Shown one piece after another: positions 25,101-40,100 of a DNA stretch of 64,000 nucleotides. A model generated the notes under the pieces. The model searched no databases, had not been told where the DNA came from, and saw only the letters and a list, made by a program, of their open reading frames with translations. The position numbers were made by a program, and so were the translations under genes. The DNA comes from Oegoconia quadripuncta (Eukaryota; Arthropoda; Insecta; Lepidoptera; Autostichidae): contig OX438751.1 in the NCBI GenBank assembly GCA_949316235.1, positions 18,228,801-18,292,800 on the forward strand. The letters are read 5' to 3'. The stretch's first letter is position 1; each line of letters opens with the position of its first letter.

Positions 25101-28100
25101 GACTGCTCATAATTTTATGTTTTAAATTTATGAGCAGTCAGTAAGTTTAAAACATAAAATGTCACATTAGTGGTCCCTTGTCAATTATCTATATCATATA
25201 TATATATATATATCGAAAATGGAATTAATGGAATTAACGCCAAAAACAATATCTTTTGGAGCGATAATTTTTTAAATGTTTTTTGTAAGATTCACTGTTC
25301 GCCATCAAAACGCTTTTGGGAAGGAATTATGCGCATTGTACGTTGATTCTGATAGTGAACGTGTTTACTCCATGACGAGATTCGTGAAGGTCGGCCTTCA
25401 ATGGCGATCATTTAGAAAAAATGTGGAAATCAAGCGTATAATTAAAAAAAAACGATGTTAAAGTTAAATTACATAAACATTTCAGGTTATGAAATTTTGT
25501 TGTCGCTGAATTCCTCATGACTTCTCATATCGATTGGTCTAAATAAATTAATGTTAATGGTATTACGGATGTTCAAATACTGTCTATGACACTGTGACAG
25601 AAGACGAAACATGGATTAATTGTTATGTTCCAGAGAGAACACAACATATACGTAAAACTTTCAGTGTTGAATGATAAAAAAGTGCATTATTGTATACTTC
25701 ACCGGTTGCTCCAAGGTTTAAGTGCTTTAAATTTTTGGGTAAAATAGAAGATTGCTTGTGTTTGTTTACTTTGCATATCAGTTGGAAATGCGCTACAGAA
25801 CATTTCGTGTCATGGAATATCCAACGGCCAGCGCCATGCTGTATAATATAGCCTAAATCTATCCCATGAATACTGAGCATCTTCTAAGAATGTGCTTTAC
25901 TCTATGAACGATCGTGTGATTTTTTAGAATAGTCGTGTAATAAAGTGCGATCGTGCCTACATAACTTTTACTTAAGTAAAACTTTTACTTAAATTAAGTA
26001 AAAGTTATGTAGGCACGATCGCACTTTATTACACGACTATTCTAAAAAATGCTTGTAACGTTTTCTGGGTTCATATGTATGTTTTTTATATTTATTAATC
26101 GATGACAGCGCTGCAGTTTTGAGGGACCTGTTGCCGCTGGCAGGCCCTCCTGAGCTTGGGCCAAATGACTTCCACACACCGAACCGAGCCAACTTACCAC
26201 AATGTATGGCCTTTATGAATTAACATACAGAAGTTTTCAGATACACGTCAGCTCATTGTTAAATAAAAAATAATGAAAAATAATATTTTTGAAAATTAAA
26301 AAATGTAAACTGGATGAAGTGCTGCTAAAGATGATAATCATGAATACCTACTCTTGGCATGACAAGACCGTATGCTATAAGAATTTATATAGTATAGTCA
26401 AAAAGATATACGCTGTAGATACGTAAATTAATGACTATCACACACTAAAATATTCCAGAATTGCAATAGAAACGGGAGGATTGTCAGTACGAGTATATGA
26501 TATAGTTTAATAACTGGAAATCAATCCCATAAACTACCATTTTTAGATAGTTTACAGCGGGAGTTACATTATATTCCAGTAGAATACTGACTAATTGAAG
26601 CCCTTTGTGTCGGTCTTGGATATCGATCGGACAAAAGCTTCAAAGAGTTTCCTTACATTTGTTACTCGTACATTTTGTCTAATATTGCTTATTTGAAATA
26701 TCGTGTGCCTTGAAGAAATTGCCACGCACTTCACAATATATCAATCTACGTGTTTATTTAAAATACTATGAAGACTTTGACGAATAAAGAATATCTACCA
26801 GAAAACTATACATACATTTAAATGTTAAAGATGACCACTAAGCGCCAGTATCCATAAAAATAAAATAATTTCGCTGTAACTTTCAAACGATAAGAACAAT
26901 CCCACCAAAAACATTCTGTAAAAAACTAGCCAAGTCTCGATGGAGCTGCTTGATTATCTCTAAAAAGTAATGAAATCTATACAAAGTCGTGCCAAGTCTA
27001 AGGTTCCTTACTGCGATTTCTTTATTATTATAGTTAATGTTGTGTGACTTGGCCGTTGAAGGGTACACAGGGGTACAAAACCAGGTGCTCCATGACACCA
27101 TTGCACCAATCTGTCGCTAGAACCGCTACGCATTGACGATGGAAAATTGACACTTGGAAAAGGTTGATTCAATAACCAGTCAATTGTAGGCTTGATAAAG
27201 CCACTAACGTATAAAGAATGTTATGTAAACGCCACACAGATTATTCGCTAATAGTTTGCCATTGAACATTCTTAATAACATAATTAATAACATTAATAGC
27301 GGTTTTGATTTTGATTCAGTTTTGAGTTTTCTATTAGAACCTATAATATTTTATCTCAAATTCCAATCAATTAAAAAAAAAATAATTCACCAAACTATAA
27401 TTGTATGGCAACGCTCTAGTCATGGAGGCTTATACCTACGTGTAAGTAATCTTGTGACGTCAGCAAAGCGAGTTTAGAGGTCCACGTGGACGGAGTTGCG
27501 CAAAGGCTAATGTGGGATAAAGGGATGTTTAGCCGACATTCACACAATACAAGTCACAGTGTCGTTTAGGCCGCGTGGCGACCGTAAATACGGAAGTAAG
27601 TGGGTGGTGTGCAACCCCATCAATCATTCCGGGTGGTTGCTGGAAAGTTTTTTCCTACTTCAGTTACTTGACTGTAAATGAAGATAAGTATTTTCTTTCG
27701 AAGTATCGAGCTCAAATGAAGGTTACGCCTTTTTAACTACACTTAAGAAGAGTTATTAAGCCAAGCCATAGACTGAGATAAACTCCGTGAATTTGAAGCA
27801 CAATTACTCAACTTTACGTGCCAAGGCTCTCTATACTTAAGACCCACTCGTGCAAATGTCGAATTATGTAGCTGTAGTTTTAATAGCAATTTGCATTTAA
27901 TATAAAAGGTTCGGGTGAAATAATAAATGGAAGATACTTCTTGGATACTCCTGTATGGACGCTTCAGGAAATATGTATCGACAAGTTACGTAGTATAATA
28001 GTACTTATTCAAGGCTAAGGACTTACTGAAATAAATGGAATGTACAACCTAACATACACAAAGGCACGACTATCCCAAATGGGGTGGTCAGAGATATCCA

Positions 28101-31100
28101 TGAGTGGTGTTCAACATACGGGATTCATCGTGAGGCCATCGCCGTCAATACGTGCAAGTCTATAGATGTTTTTGGTGAAAGATCTGCATAAGCTTTATGT
28201 TTTTTTTCCGTATCTGCATTATTTGTTAGTCATTACGGCATTTTATGCTTGTTTATTCCGGTATATTTGACCATTTACATGGAAAACGTATTACCTAGGG
28301 GTTGGAAATGACGGGTCGACACGACATAATGCGACACCGATAATTTTTATTTCCATCTGGTTTGGCGACGCGTGTGTAACTAGACTAATTACTCGTTGGT
28401 GTACCTCGACCTTTGATCAATATATTCTGTACTCGGCAGATTTAATGGCTTTCTTTGTTAGTACTACAAATATGGATTTAATTGTTGAAAATCTTTGCCA
28501 ATGCTACTATATTTTAACTTGGAATTCGTTGTAGAATTCGACACCGGTGATTGTGAGGAGTGATAATCAAGTGACCTCAAAACGAAGTAGGTATCGAATT
28601 TCCAATTTAGAACATTCAAATAAATGGACGACATGAAAGGTTTTATGGCCCGTTTCAATTTATATCCCTCTGTAATGGATAATGGAGGAAAAAAGCTTCC
28701 GATTGCCGACATTAAAACGGTTTCAAGGTAACTTGACTTTTGAGAAAGTTTATTGGGATTCCGTAGGCCATATGGCAAGAACGGAATTACCCACTGTCTT
28801 TCCATCTGTATGTCACAGCTGTTTAATGTGTCGCTCTTATTGCTATAAAGCCAAAATTTGGCATGTAACAGACGTATTATTAACATAAAAAGATGTTATG
28901 AAATGAATTCTCCAAATTTTTTTTTAAGTAGCCTTGTCTACGTTAAATTGAGGGTGAATTTGTCAGAGTTATACGTGTCTCCTGGGCTCCTTAATAGCTT
29001 TATTTATGTATAACGACATTTAAAGCGAAATTATCACAGGTAGAACTGAGTAGACTCAGCTAGTTTAGGAGTAAGTTAACTAACATGTAGTTTGGTTTGT
29101 ACTAAGTTCACAGAAACTCCACACAAAATGACTCATCAGGAAAAATAACTTATTTTTTATTAAAAATCTATATTCTGACTACGGAATCCTATTGCGCGTG
29201 GACCGACAATCACTTGACCGTTTTTTTTCTCTCTTTTTATTTTAAGGAGGGTTTCTTCAATAAAGAAGATGTCACTCTCATAGTGATACAGGATAACTTA
29301 ACCTCTACGCTTTTTTAATCTTTTGAAAACCGTTGATATATTTTTATTTTTGATAACCGGTTTTTTATCAATAACTAATCGATCGTTCGTATGATATCAT
29401 CGGTATGAAAACTATTTTTTTATTTAGATAGTACTCTTACGAATCCCACGGATGTTAGTTTTTTAGCAACTTAACTAAGTAATATGAAGTAGCGATGTAC
29501 CTAGTTATAGTATAAAGCTACCTATACGAGGTATACAGATATAATGTTCCATCATTTCGAAAATATTGGGTATCTTTTACTGGCAGCTAGTTTCAGTTCC
29601 ATTTTCCCTCCCTCTAATTCGAAGTCTTTTCGTGACCGAACAGAGTTAAAGGTAACGAGCGTCTGACGGCGCCCTTCCGTTTTATGTTTTCTACTCGGTG
29701 GAAGGTTAATGACAGCTCAGTCTACTGCAACCTATAAATATACCTGTCCAAGAAAGAAAAGTATCTTACGAATATTCCTACATTTTGTAACAATTTTACT
29801 TTATTTGTCTTCCTCTCTGAATACAAGCACAATTTAAATGGACACCTATTTCCTGTGACCATGAGGGCGTAGTCTGGAGCAAATAGAACAAGTTAGGTTT
29901 GAAGTTACTCGAGGTTTCTTTCAAATTTAAATATGAAATATAGTGACTTCCAGGAACTTTTGTGGGTTTCCATTACCTTCTTAATAAATTATGTAACAGA
30001 AGCTATCAATTACCTTTAGGGACTCCTTATATTTATTCCCACCCTCGTCTGTAACGGCCAGTATAGGTTCCTAATCATGTTGACAATCATATAACGTACT
30101 TAATACTATTTCTGTGAACAAAGGTAAAGTTGATATTAGACTCCAGTTTCTTATATCGGGAAAGTTATTTTGTCATATTTTTGTTCGGAAAATGCGGAGT
30201 TCTGTATTCTCTAAGAATAATAACAGGCGATTTTTGTTTGGTTAGCGACCCTGCGCCTGCCAATTTGACGGTAGGAGGTTCGAATCCCGCTAGGGGTAAA
30301 TATTAGTATGATTATATATCTAAAGATGAATTGTGGATATTATTTATAGCTTTAACTTAAATATTAAAAAAAAAATGAAAGCCCTCGAAATACTGATATC
30401 ATCGAAATACAAAAATAGGTATTGAAAGCTAAATATCTCTAAAACGTTAATAGCATTGTTGTGTTCCGGTTGTTAGAGATAAGATAGCCAGTTCCCCAAA
30501 TATTTGGGTTTCCGGGTCAGTACGCTTCCACCTTCGGCCTCATCTTCACTTAACATCAGGTGTGATTGAGCTCAAGTGCTAAACCATTGTGTCAAAAAAA
30601 AAGAAACGGCTTAACCGATTTTCATCAACCACGGCTAACCTATCCCCTCGTTTAGTCTGTCATATACAAAACCGTAAGTACTCAAATCTGACCACGTATT
30701 ATTGAGATAAGTTCGGACAATTAAAGAAGCGATGCAAATGACGTGTTTGTTTGTTTGAGAATTCTTTCGGAGTTCGCTTGCATGTTAGACACAACGTATA
30801 TTCGACTTACAAGTAACCGGGCACTATTTTTGCTACATCGGCGGACATATCCTTCCGTCTCGGTACTAGAGTCGCGTTATCGCTAGATTTACGATACACT
30901 CTCTGCTCTCTGACATTCACAGCAGACATTGCGGCACACAGTCACTTATATATGCATGACTAAAGTATATTTTCCTATAAAATCGGGTTTGTTCATAGAC
31001 TTATACATATATAACTTATATGGAACTCACTGCCCGCGTCGGTTTTCCCGACACTTACAACCTTCGGATCTTCAAGTCTAGAGTGAATAGGCATTTACTG

Positions 31101-34100
31101 GGTGCGTGTGATACATCTTCGGCTACATCGTCACTTTCCATCAGGTGAGATTGTAGTCAAACGCGAAACCAGTTTTTAATAAAAAAAAAAAAAAAAGAAA
31201 AAACTGCGTATGAAACGGGTCGTTGAGATAATCAAAATGACACCAACTTATTTGGTGCGAAATTTGGTAACAATTAGTTGTGAATGTGAACTCAGCCACA
31301 CGCCTATTTCGTTCACAAACTATCATTGCATCAATTGCTTGTGCGGTGATAGACTGCACCAATTATGACAGAATAATCACAAAAAGAAGCATGGAGTACA
31401 ATTTAAACATTAACAAACATTTTTTAAACTACTAAGAGAATCGCGAACGAATCATATCTATAGCATATAAATCAATAGGTTTATGACATAAAATTGCATA
31501 ATGCAATTAGAGTAATTTTGTATAACTGTATACCAAATCCGTTCATGTTAATTTCACAATGTTTTCATGATGTGCTCTGTGAAAAATTTACCTTTAAGAG
31601 ATTACGGTGTGATCTGTGGAATAAATGAAAACATTAGAATTGATAAATAAATCTCCGCTTAAAACATCAACTAAGTGTTGGTTAGCTACAGTAATTATTT
31701 AAATTAAAAAAATCTTTATTCTGTATTACAAGCCGCCTCCAATTGCCGCCAAGCAGCAATGTTAATGGCATTGTTGTATTCCGGTTGTCAGAGATAAGAC
31801 AGCCAGTCCCCCAAATGTGTTGGGTTTTCCGGGTCAGTACGCTTCCACCTTCGACTTCATCTTCACTTAACATCGGGTGTGTTTGGGGTCAAGTACGAAC
31901 CCGTCGTGCATAAAAAAAAATATAAACATAACATTTCGTAAGAAAAAAAATATAATGAAAATGCTTATTTATATTTTTTTCACAGTTCTATAATAACGTT
32001 TTGCACATCGTTTAATTATTTTTTCTACGACTTTTGAAAAAAGAAAATTAAAGTTTAATCTTCTTCTTACAATGTTGTTTTTTTTTTAGAATTAGAATCG
32101 ATGACTAGGGTCCACACCTGTTCTAGACCTCGAAGCCCGTAGCCATCCTACATATAATGTATTGTCATCACGATCGTTACAGAGTTAGGATAAAAACTAT
32201 CGAAATCTAAACGAGTGCCAAATCCTAAAGTTACTCTTCTGTACCAAATTTAAACTTGGCAGGTTTTCGTGTTATCAATTACAGCAAACATACATGTTTA
32301 GCTTTAAACACAAAAACCTGCATTTAAACTTATCGTGCTGTGGGTAGAATTTACTTTGCAGTAAGCAATGGTGTCTATTTCAAGCTCCTGCGATTGTAAG
32401 GTCGCCTTTGTATAGTCGATATCATAGTCATTCATACAAGGCTGTCTTATATAAGTCGTGGCAGACAAATCATCTTAGAGAACTTGTGAGAGTGGTACAT
32501 TTTAAATACCATATGTAAAATTGCCCTGTATGGTTAATTATAGAGCCGACTGTACATATAAATAAATAATAGATAAATATTTCGGACACTTACACCAATA
32601 ATCTAGTCCCAAACTAAACAAAGCTTGTACTATGGATACTCCATAACGGATAAACATAGGTATATAAATATTTATATAAACATCCGCATAAATGTTCGTA
32701 TTCTCCATCACACAAACATTTACCCACAACCGTTGGTTTCACTGACAGGGTCACTATACACTGCACTAATCGGTCGTCGTTTAGTGTATCGTATCTTACA
32801 ATAAAGAATTTTTTCAAATGTGTTTTCATCATTTTCGTCCACTCGATTTTTGGCTCAACAAATATAATTTTTCAAAATTCCATAAATGCAATTTTTATCA
32901 TTTTCTTTTGGTTAATTCTCCAACAATCTTGGAAGCCAAAGGGAGAGCCCATACATCCTAGTCTTCTTCGTAGTAGTCTTCTAAAGTTACAGAACACTTT
33001 ACGGAAGATTTTGGCGGCTTCCTGTGGAAACCCCAAAGCTACGTTAAGAAAAAGAAAAGAAAAAGTATTTATTCGGTGTCACATACCGTAAACTAAACAA
33101 TAATCTTAAATTCTAGCAAAATATACATATATATATGTGGCACCGAAAAGGCATCCACTCAGCATATGCCGAGGTACCAGTTAGATACCACGACGCTGGT
33201 CTTCCGTGGACTCCTTGAGCCAGACAACGCAACCATGCGCAGCACCGTCATGTTTGGACAAATTTATTTATTTATGCTACAATTTACATAATACATACAG
33301 AACATACATAAGTAAAATATTATAAAATATTAATTAAACAATAAATAATTATCAATCACATTATAAAATAAAAATAATAATACAAGTGACAGAAACCGAC
33401 ATCCTATATAAGAGTATATAGTAACTCAACAACCCCACAACACCATGAAGCGATGGGACACTTATTCTTTTCCATCATGTAGGTATAACACAGACTTGCA
33501 TCATGAGGTCAGCTTTTGTATATTTAAGAGATATTTTTTATAGTTAATTTTAAATGAATAAATCGAAGAAGAATTTCTAAGCGGAGGCGGTATATTATTC
33601 CAACATTTCGTGGCCGAGTATCGAAAACTGCCCCGAAATGCAGCCGTGCCGTGTCTTGGACAAACCAAGCGGGTAGCCATCCTCATCAGTCGTTGCGAGA
33701 ACTGAAGCTTCTCGTACAGATATATTGGTGTCTGCGTCTTCACTATACCAAATAGCAGACAAGCAAAGTGAAGTGAACGTCGAGAGTCCATATTCATAAG
33801 GTTACTTTGATTGAGATAAGGACTTACATGAGCTCTACGCGGTATAGGAAAACAAAAACGAGCACAAGCGTTCTGGACGCGTTGAATCAGTTTCTTTTTA
33901 TGACTAAGAAGACAATTACCCATAACTGTATCAGCATAGTTAAGCTTGGAAAGTACCAAGGACTCGCAAAGAGAGATTCTTACATCCACAGAGAGATATT
34001 CACGCACTTGATACAGAATCTTCAGTCTATAATGACAGTTTCTAGCAGTCTCTAACACATGGTTATGGAATCTTAACATACCATCCATGATAACACCCAG

Positions 34101-37100
34101 ATTCCTGGCCTCTGCTACCTGTTCTATATCACTATCTCCAATTTTTACTGCAGGGGCATAGCTGTTAATTTTTTCAATCAGACCCTTAGATCCTAATACA
34201 AGAAATTTCGACTTCAGCGGATTTAAAGCCAAACTATTATTATGTGACCAGTCAACTATTCTGTCCAGATCGCCGTTAAGTTTACCCACTGCCGTTGAAG
34301 TTTCACTCGGTTTCAGAGATAAATAAATTTGGATGTCATCCGCATAAATATGATATTTAGAATTTTTGATAGAATTAACGATGTCGGCGGTGTATAAAAT
34401 AAAAAGAATTGGACCCAAAATAGAACCCTGTGGGACACCTCTGTTGACTGGGAGGGCCCCTGAAAACCTCTTAATACCCGTTTCCAGGCATATTTCAACA
34501 CGCTGCGAGCGATCGCTTAAATAGCTAGAGAACCACTTCAACGTGACACCGTCAAAGCCGTTACGCACTTTATTTTACACTTCCTTTCACTTGTACACCA
34601 TCACCGACTTTTACCGAACAATATTCAACCGTTATTAAACTTCAAAATTCAGAATGCACAGATTTCAAGAAATAAAAACAAAAATGCAACATTCTCTGTG
34701 TTCCAGCCAAAATGCCGTTAAACTCGTGACGTTATATATATGTATGTTTAAAATAATATTTTTAGTAAAATTTTATATCGACACTCAACCTCCATAGCCC
34801 ACTGAAAGACACCCTATATCTATATTCACATATCGCATTGCTCCAAAACATTTTCGGTTTGAGCATTAAAGATGTAAATTTTATTACACTACATTTGCAT
34901 TTTAAACTACGCGCTGCGCATTAACAATGGTTTGATAGCGAGTTCGAAAATTGCAAAACAACGGTAGGTAATGTAGGTGGGTACGTAATACTGCCATTAT
35001 ACTCCAGTCATAATACGCAATTTCAGTTCTTCTATAATCTTAAAGTTCCTGATTTTTTTGTAGAAGGATATAGTACCCATCAGTAATCAAATAAAAATGT
35101 TTTCTAACCATACTGTAGCTTGCTTTAGGTATAGTATAGGTATTTAGTTACAAAAACCTACAATATTAAATTAAAGTTACCACTGTGAACTTCATTGTGT
35201 TGTATATGATGATGAAATCTAAAACAATTTTCTAAAAAATTAATCAACGGTTATTTTTTATTAAATAAAATATTTTCTAATTCGTCGTGATCGTCGTGAG
35301 TCGTGATATTTGGCTTCGGTGAAAAATTTCATAAATATAAAGAAGTTATTGATCGTTTTTTTTTCTAAGTATACTCTGCGACGCAATGAAATTCACAGTT
35401 GTAATTTAAAAAATACCTATACTATATCTAAAACAAGCTACCGATTTGTTTGAAAACATTCAAACATTCAAGTCTAGAGTGAATAGGCATTTACTGTGTG
35501 CGCGTGATACATCTTCGGCTACATCGTCACTTTATATCAGGTGAGTCAAACGCGAAACCAGTTTAAAAAAAAAAAAAAACATTTTTATTCTATCACTGAG
35601 CTCTAAGCATGTGCAAAAATCACGGCCTTTAAGATTATAGAAAGTTAAAAGTGTATCCTTATTGGACTAATATGCCATGCATGTGGTTAAGTCATGCATG
35701 AATGGGAAACTATGATCACATTTGGAAGAAAATAAACTTACATTCTTTCTGTTAGCACTTCAAAGATTTCTTAATAGAACTTTCCATTTTTTTGGTTCCG
35801 TAGCCAAATGAGGAAAAAAAACTTAAGAGGGCTTATTTCGTCCAGTGGCGCCTACATTGGATAAATTAAGATTTCTTATTTAATACAGAATAAATAAAAA
35901 AACCGTTAATAAACCACACAAATAGGGTTTTTTTTATAAATATACATATACATATTTTAAATGTACACATCCATAACTCGCGTACACATGCCCCTATCAT
36001 CATACAAACATATGCTTCTAGCGGGATTTGAACCTGCAACCTCTAGAAGTAACGGTCAGTCTCTAATCGCTGAACAATCGGGTCGTCTATATAATAAACA
36101 CTTCCAATGAAAATTATTTCTAAATGATAAAAACATTTTTAGATATCCGTAATTTTCTGATAATAATATACTTAGTCGTATGCCTACCCTCATCCGCAGG
36201 CATTGTTTTTTAAACCAATTGAAATGACAGGTAATATTTCTGTGACGTATTTATTTTTCATTACTCTCGTAAATTTTACTGTTTTGTCATATTACGCTGA
36301 TAAGCAAGTAGTTTCCAACAGTTCTCATGATATTTTATTTATAGCGGAATAAAATTAGTTTTATGTGAAACGTGTTATGTAGAAATTTTATGCGGAGGAA
36401 CGAGAAATTTTATGAGTTACGGATTATATGTAATGTAACCCCAATAGGTAACGTATGACAATAAGGGTGGAGAAAATTGCCAATGTGCCATAAAATAGGG
36501 TCTCATGTCGATAAAAGTCGTTGTAAATTTTCTACATACTCTGTAATTTAAAACGCTCTTGAAATATTTCAGACACACTAATTAACTAGTTCCAAACTAG
36601 GCAAAGCATGGCCTATGGATACTAAATAACATAAATACACACAAATATTTACATAAATATCCATGACTCGGAAATACATACACGAAGTCCTGACCTTTAT
36701 CCCAAATAGGGTGTACAGTCAGAGATATCTCAAACAACATTTGGGTGTAGGTACCAATGAACACGTGACAGGGGGTCAAACCTTTCGCCGTCAAAACGAG
36801 CAAATCTATAGAAGTTTTTTTCTAGAAAATCCCTTAGTCGCCTTTTACGGCACCCACGGGGAGTGATGAGTTGGTTCTATTCTTTTTACATGCCGAAACT
36901 ACACGGCACGACTCGGGAATAAATTATTGTATTCATCACATAAACATTTATCCCTAGCGGGATTCGAACCCGCGAACGTTGGTTTCGAAGGCAGTCACTA
37001 CCTACTGTACCAATGGTCGTGCTGGGTAAGGGTATAGATAGAAGCTTTTGTGATAGATGTATATAATTTAAAAACAAAAGAATTATAAACTTATCTTTTG

Positions 37101-40100
37101 TAATTTGTATTCTTTTGTAACTAAAGTAGGTATAATTTTTGTGTATAGAAACAACGTATTACAATATTTTTTTTAAGAAATTTTACTGAAGTCAGGTAGT
37201 CGCGTATGTATCGATTTTAATCATTATTTCCATAAAGTTTCTTTTAGAAATAGAAATTACAATTTTCATTTCAATTTATAAAATTTCAAACAATTCTAAG
37301 GAAACCTATTTTTTTTTTGTAAACATAGATGAAAAAAGAAATCCTAAAATAAAAAAATAGCCTAGCTTCCAAATTTTTTCAAGACGACCTTAAATTTATA
37401 GACAGTATATAGGTAGTCGTTATTTATTACAATCTACCCAGACAAGGGTGGTTACACCATAAAATGTATTTACCATTAACCGCCTCCGTGGCTCAATATA
37501 AACAACATTGGATTTGCGATTCGAAGGCCGCGGGTTCGATCCCCAGCGGGGCACATGTTTAAGTACTCGGTTTGGTTAGTGGTAGGGCATTTTAAATGTC
37601 CAATGCCAAGCAAGCAGCATTGTTAATGGCATTGTTGTGTTCGGGTTGTCCGAGATAGGATAGCGAATGGGGGCTTTCCGGATCAGTACGCTTCCACCTT
37701 CAACCTCATCTTCACTTAACAGGTGTGATTGAGGTCAAGTACGAACCCGTTCTGCATAAAAAAAAATAAAGCTTTTGGTAATGCCGTATGCATCTCATCT
37801 CATACAAGGTGCCATGAGGCGTAAAACTGAAAGAAAGAAAGAAAAACATTAATTATTGCCTACAAAATATAGGATTGTACATCATTAAGTATTTTTGGCC
37901 CAGCCGGCATTTGCTGCTAATATTTGTATGTTTAGTGTAGGTGAAACATGACATGGATGGATAAGATATCAATTTGATTATACATATAGTTTCTCCTTTA
38001 TTCCACAGAAACAATCGTATGGAAGAAGAATAAAACACTATAACATTTATCTTTGCAAAGTATACCGGCCTTGTCTCTCGGACTTCATATTGTATAGCGA
38101 TGACGAGTATTTGATTTGAGCCTGTTTGGTATTCTGTGTTCGTATTGTATTGACTAAACTTGTTTTCTTTTATTTGTATCTATATCAAATAGCCATCTAT
38201 CTACCTATCTGTAAATAGGAGTATCCCATGTACTTTTTGAGCGCTAACACAAGTTACGCAAGCAAGATTATAGGTACGTGAAGAATTGTAATATCGCTAA
38301 CGATATAGCGCGACACTCTTATAACTCCGTAAAATTATTTAGCGATATTAAGTGCTATATGGCCTGCATAACAACATAAGTGCTCCTGTCAATAGCAATG
38401 CTAATATATGGTTTGTATGGAAGAGATCTCTGTTAGAGTCAAGCTCATCTTTCTACATTATTTCTTACTGTTTTGTTCCTTGTTATTTTTCTGTGCAATA
38501 AAAAATAAATAGGTTTTTTTATTTGGACATGTTGGACGAATGAACCAAGTGTCATGGTGAAATCCCCTTGTACTGAAACATAACTCTTAATGCCTTAGTA
38601 AGTATGGGTCTTCGGTAGTAATAACAGTAAGTACCCCGTAAGATGGGGTTTCCGGGTCAGTGCGCTTCCACCTTCGGCCTCATCTTCACTTAACATCAAG
38701 TGTGATTGAGGTCAAGTGCTAACCTGTAGTGCATACAAAAAAACTATAGGTATGTCGCGGGAAGTCGTTTGATGCAGGTCGCTTTCAACCGGACGTTCTG
38801 GAAGTCTATGGAGGCCTATGTTCAGCAGCCGACGTCCTGTGACTGATATGCTGATGAAACAATCTATAAGTTGAATAACACCCAATAATACTATCTTATT
38901 GGGTTTATTGCTGAGTGCCCAGCGCTCGCTGCATCCTTATGAATTAAATACATATTTAGTCATGATTAGTACTATTACCTATTCTGTGTCATGATCCTAG
39001 TTTAGATACTTATAGAACACATATAGTCCAGGGAAAATACGGTAAAAAATTAAATTATCTAGACATAATTCAGAACTGACTCATATAATTGCTATCAGTA
39101 TAGAGGTATATTAGAAATGTCATTTTTAAAAACTAAGCCTAAAAAACACGAGCGCTTAGTCCAGATTTTTTTTTAAACCCTATTTTTAATTTGTATCTTA
39201 ATAACAATAAATACTAACTGATATTTAATTAGGTAACTTATTGATGGATAAAAAACTAAACATGTTATAGTTAGGCATGCATGTGTTTTAGCTGAAAATG
39301 TCGTCGAGCTACATTGCTTAAGAAATAAAAATGAGAAGTAATATTTTGTAACGATAATTTCCCTAAATGTTTTGAATTTAAAGAAATACCCATCAATTTG
39401 AGCATTTTTTTTTGAAGAAACACATTTTACATTTTTGCTTATTTAGTTACTTACTTAGTACTTGCGTTTCTTACAAATGCTTAATTTTTAGCAATGGTTA
39501 CTATATTTACAACACTTTCTGAAATGTTTCAAAAAAATCGCGGCTATTCGTTTTTCTGAGGTCAAACCGTATTTTCCCTGGGCTAATAATATACAGAATA
39601 GAAGGAATACTTCACGCTAACTAAAAGTGAAGTACTCATCGACTATGTGTGCGTGATGTGAGTGATACCAGATAAAAATAAAATTTTCCGTATATTTGAA
39701 TGTATTTGGACATAATGTATCAAATACAGATGTCTTGTAAGTAGGTATAACAGCAGTTAGGTATGTAAATCGGATTGTTTTATGGGTATCAGCTTACTAT
39801 TAATGTTACGCTTGCACTTAGATATATTGTATTACATTGATGTCACGTATCACAGGCCGGCCAGCTTACTTTGTTTACTCTGGGTATAAGAATGCCTTAG
39901 AAACTGCCCAAGGAAGGAGGGTAATATTTTTCGAGTGTAGGTAAGTATGTATGTCCGTTCCTTTGGCACATCCTATAACCTAAACGGCTTGACCGATTTC
40001 GAAGTGCATGTTGTCGTTAGATTCGTCTTGGTACCCGGATATATTTTAAGGTAAAAAATCCAACATGGCGTCCGCAGAATACAAAATATGCTATCGGGTG

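Larger units (their letters stand above)
37771..39025. other. Intron 5 stretch with small repeat pieces
   Basis: Apart from SINE-B at 38638-38745 and the RTE-like piece at 38752-38850, nothing is recognised. Confidence 0.35.

Noticed and set aside
25276..25461. 61-codon frame as an N-terminal mariner fragment
   Set aside because: Position next to the mariner relic is suggestive, but the residues do not line up well with a mariner HTH region.
28464..28886. 140-codon open frame on - in intron 5
   Set aside because: No recognisable domain, serine-rich chance-like composition, no splice or neighbour support. A short stretch (K-S-S-Y-L-E-T-V) also appears in a frame at 58203-58229, but the match is too short to claim a gene family.
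37477..37560. Possible tRNA gene (CCTCCGTGGCTCAAT ... GGTTCGATCCC)
   Set aside because: Head of SINE family B; the same head with the same body occurs at 41758.
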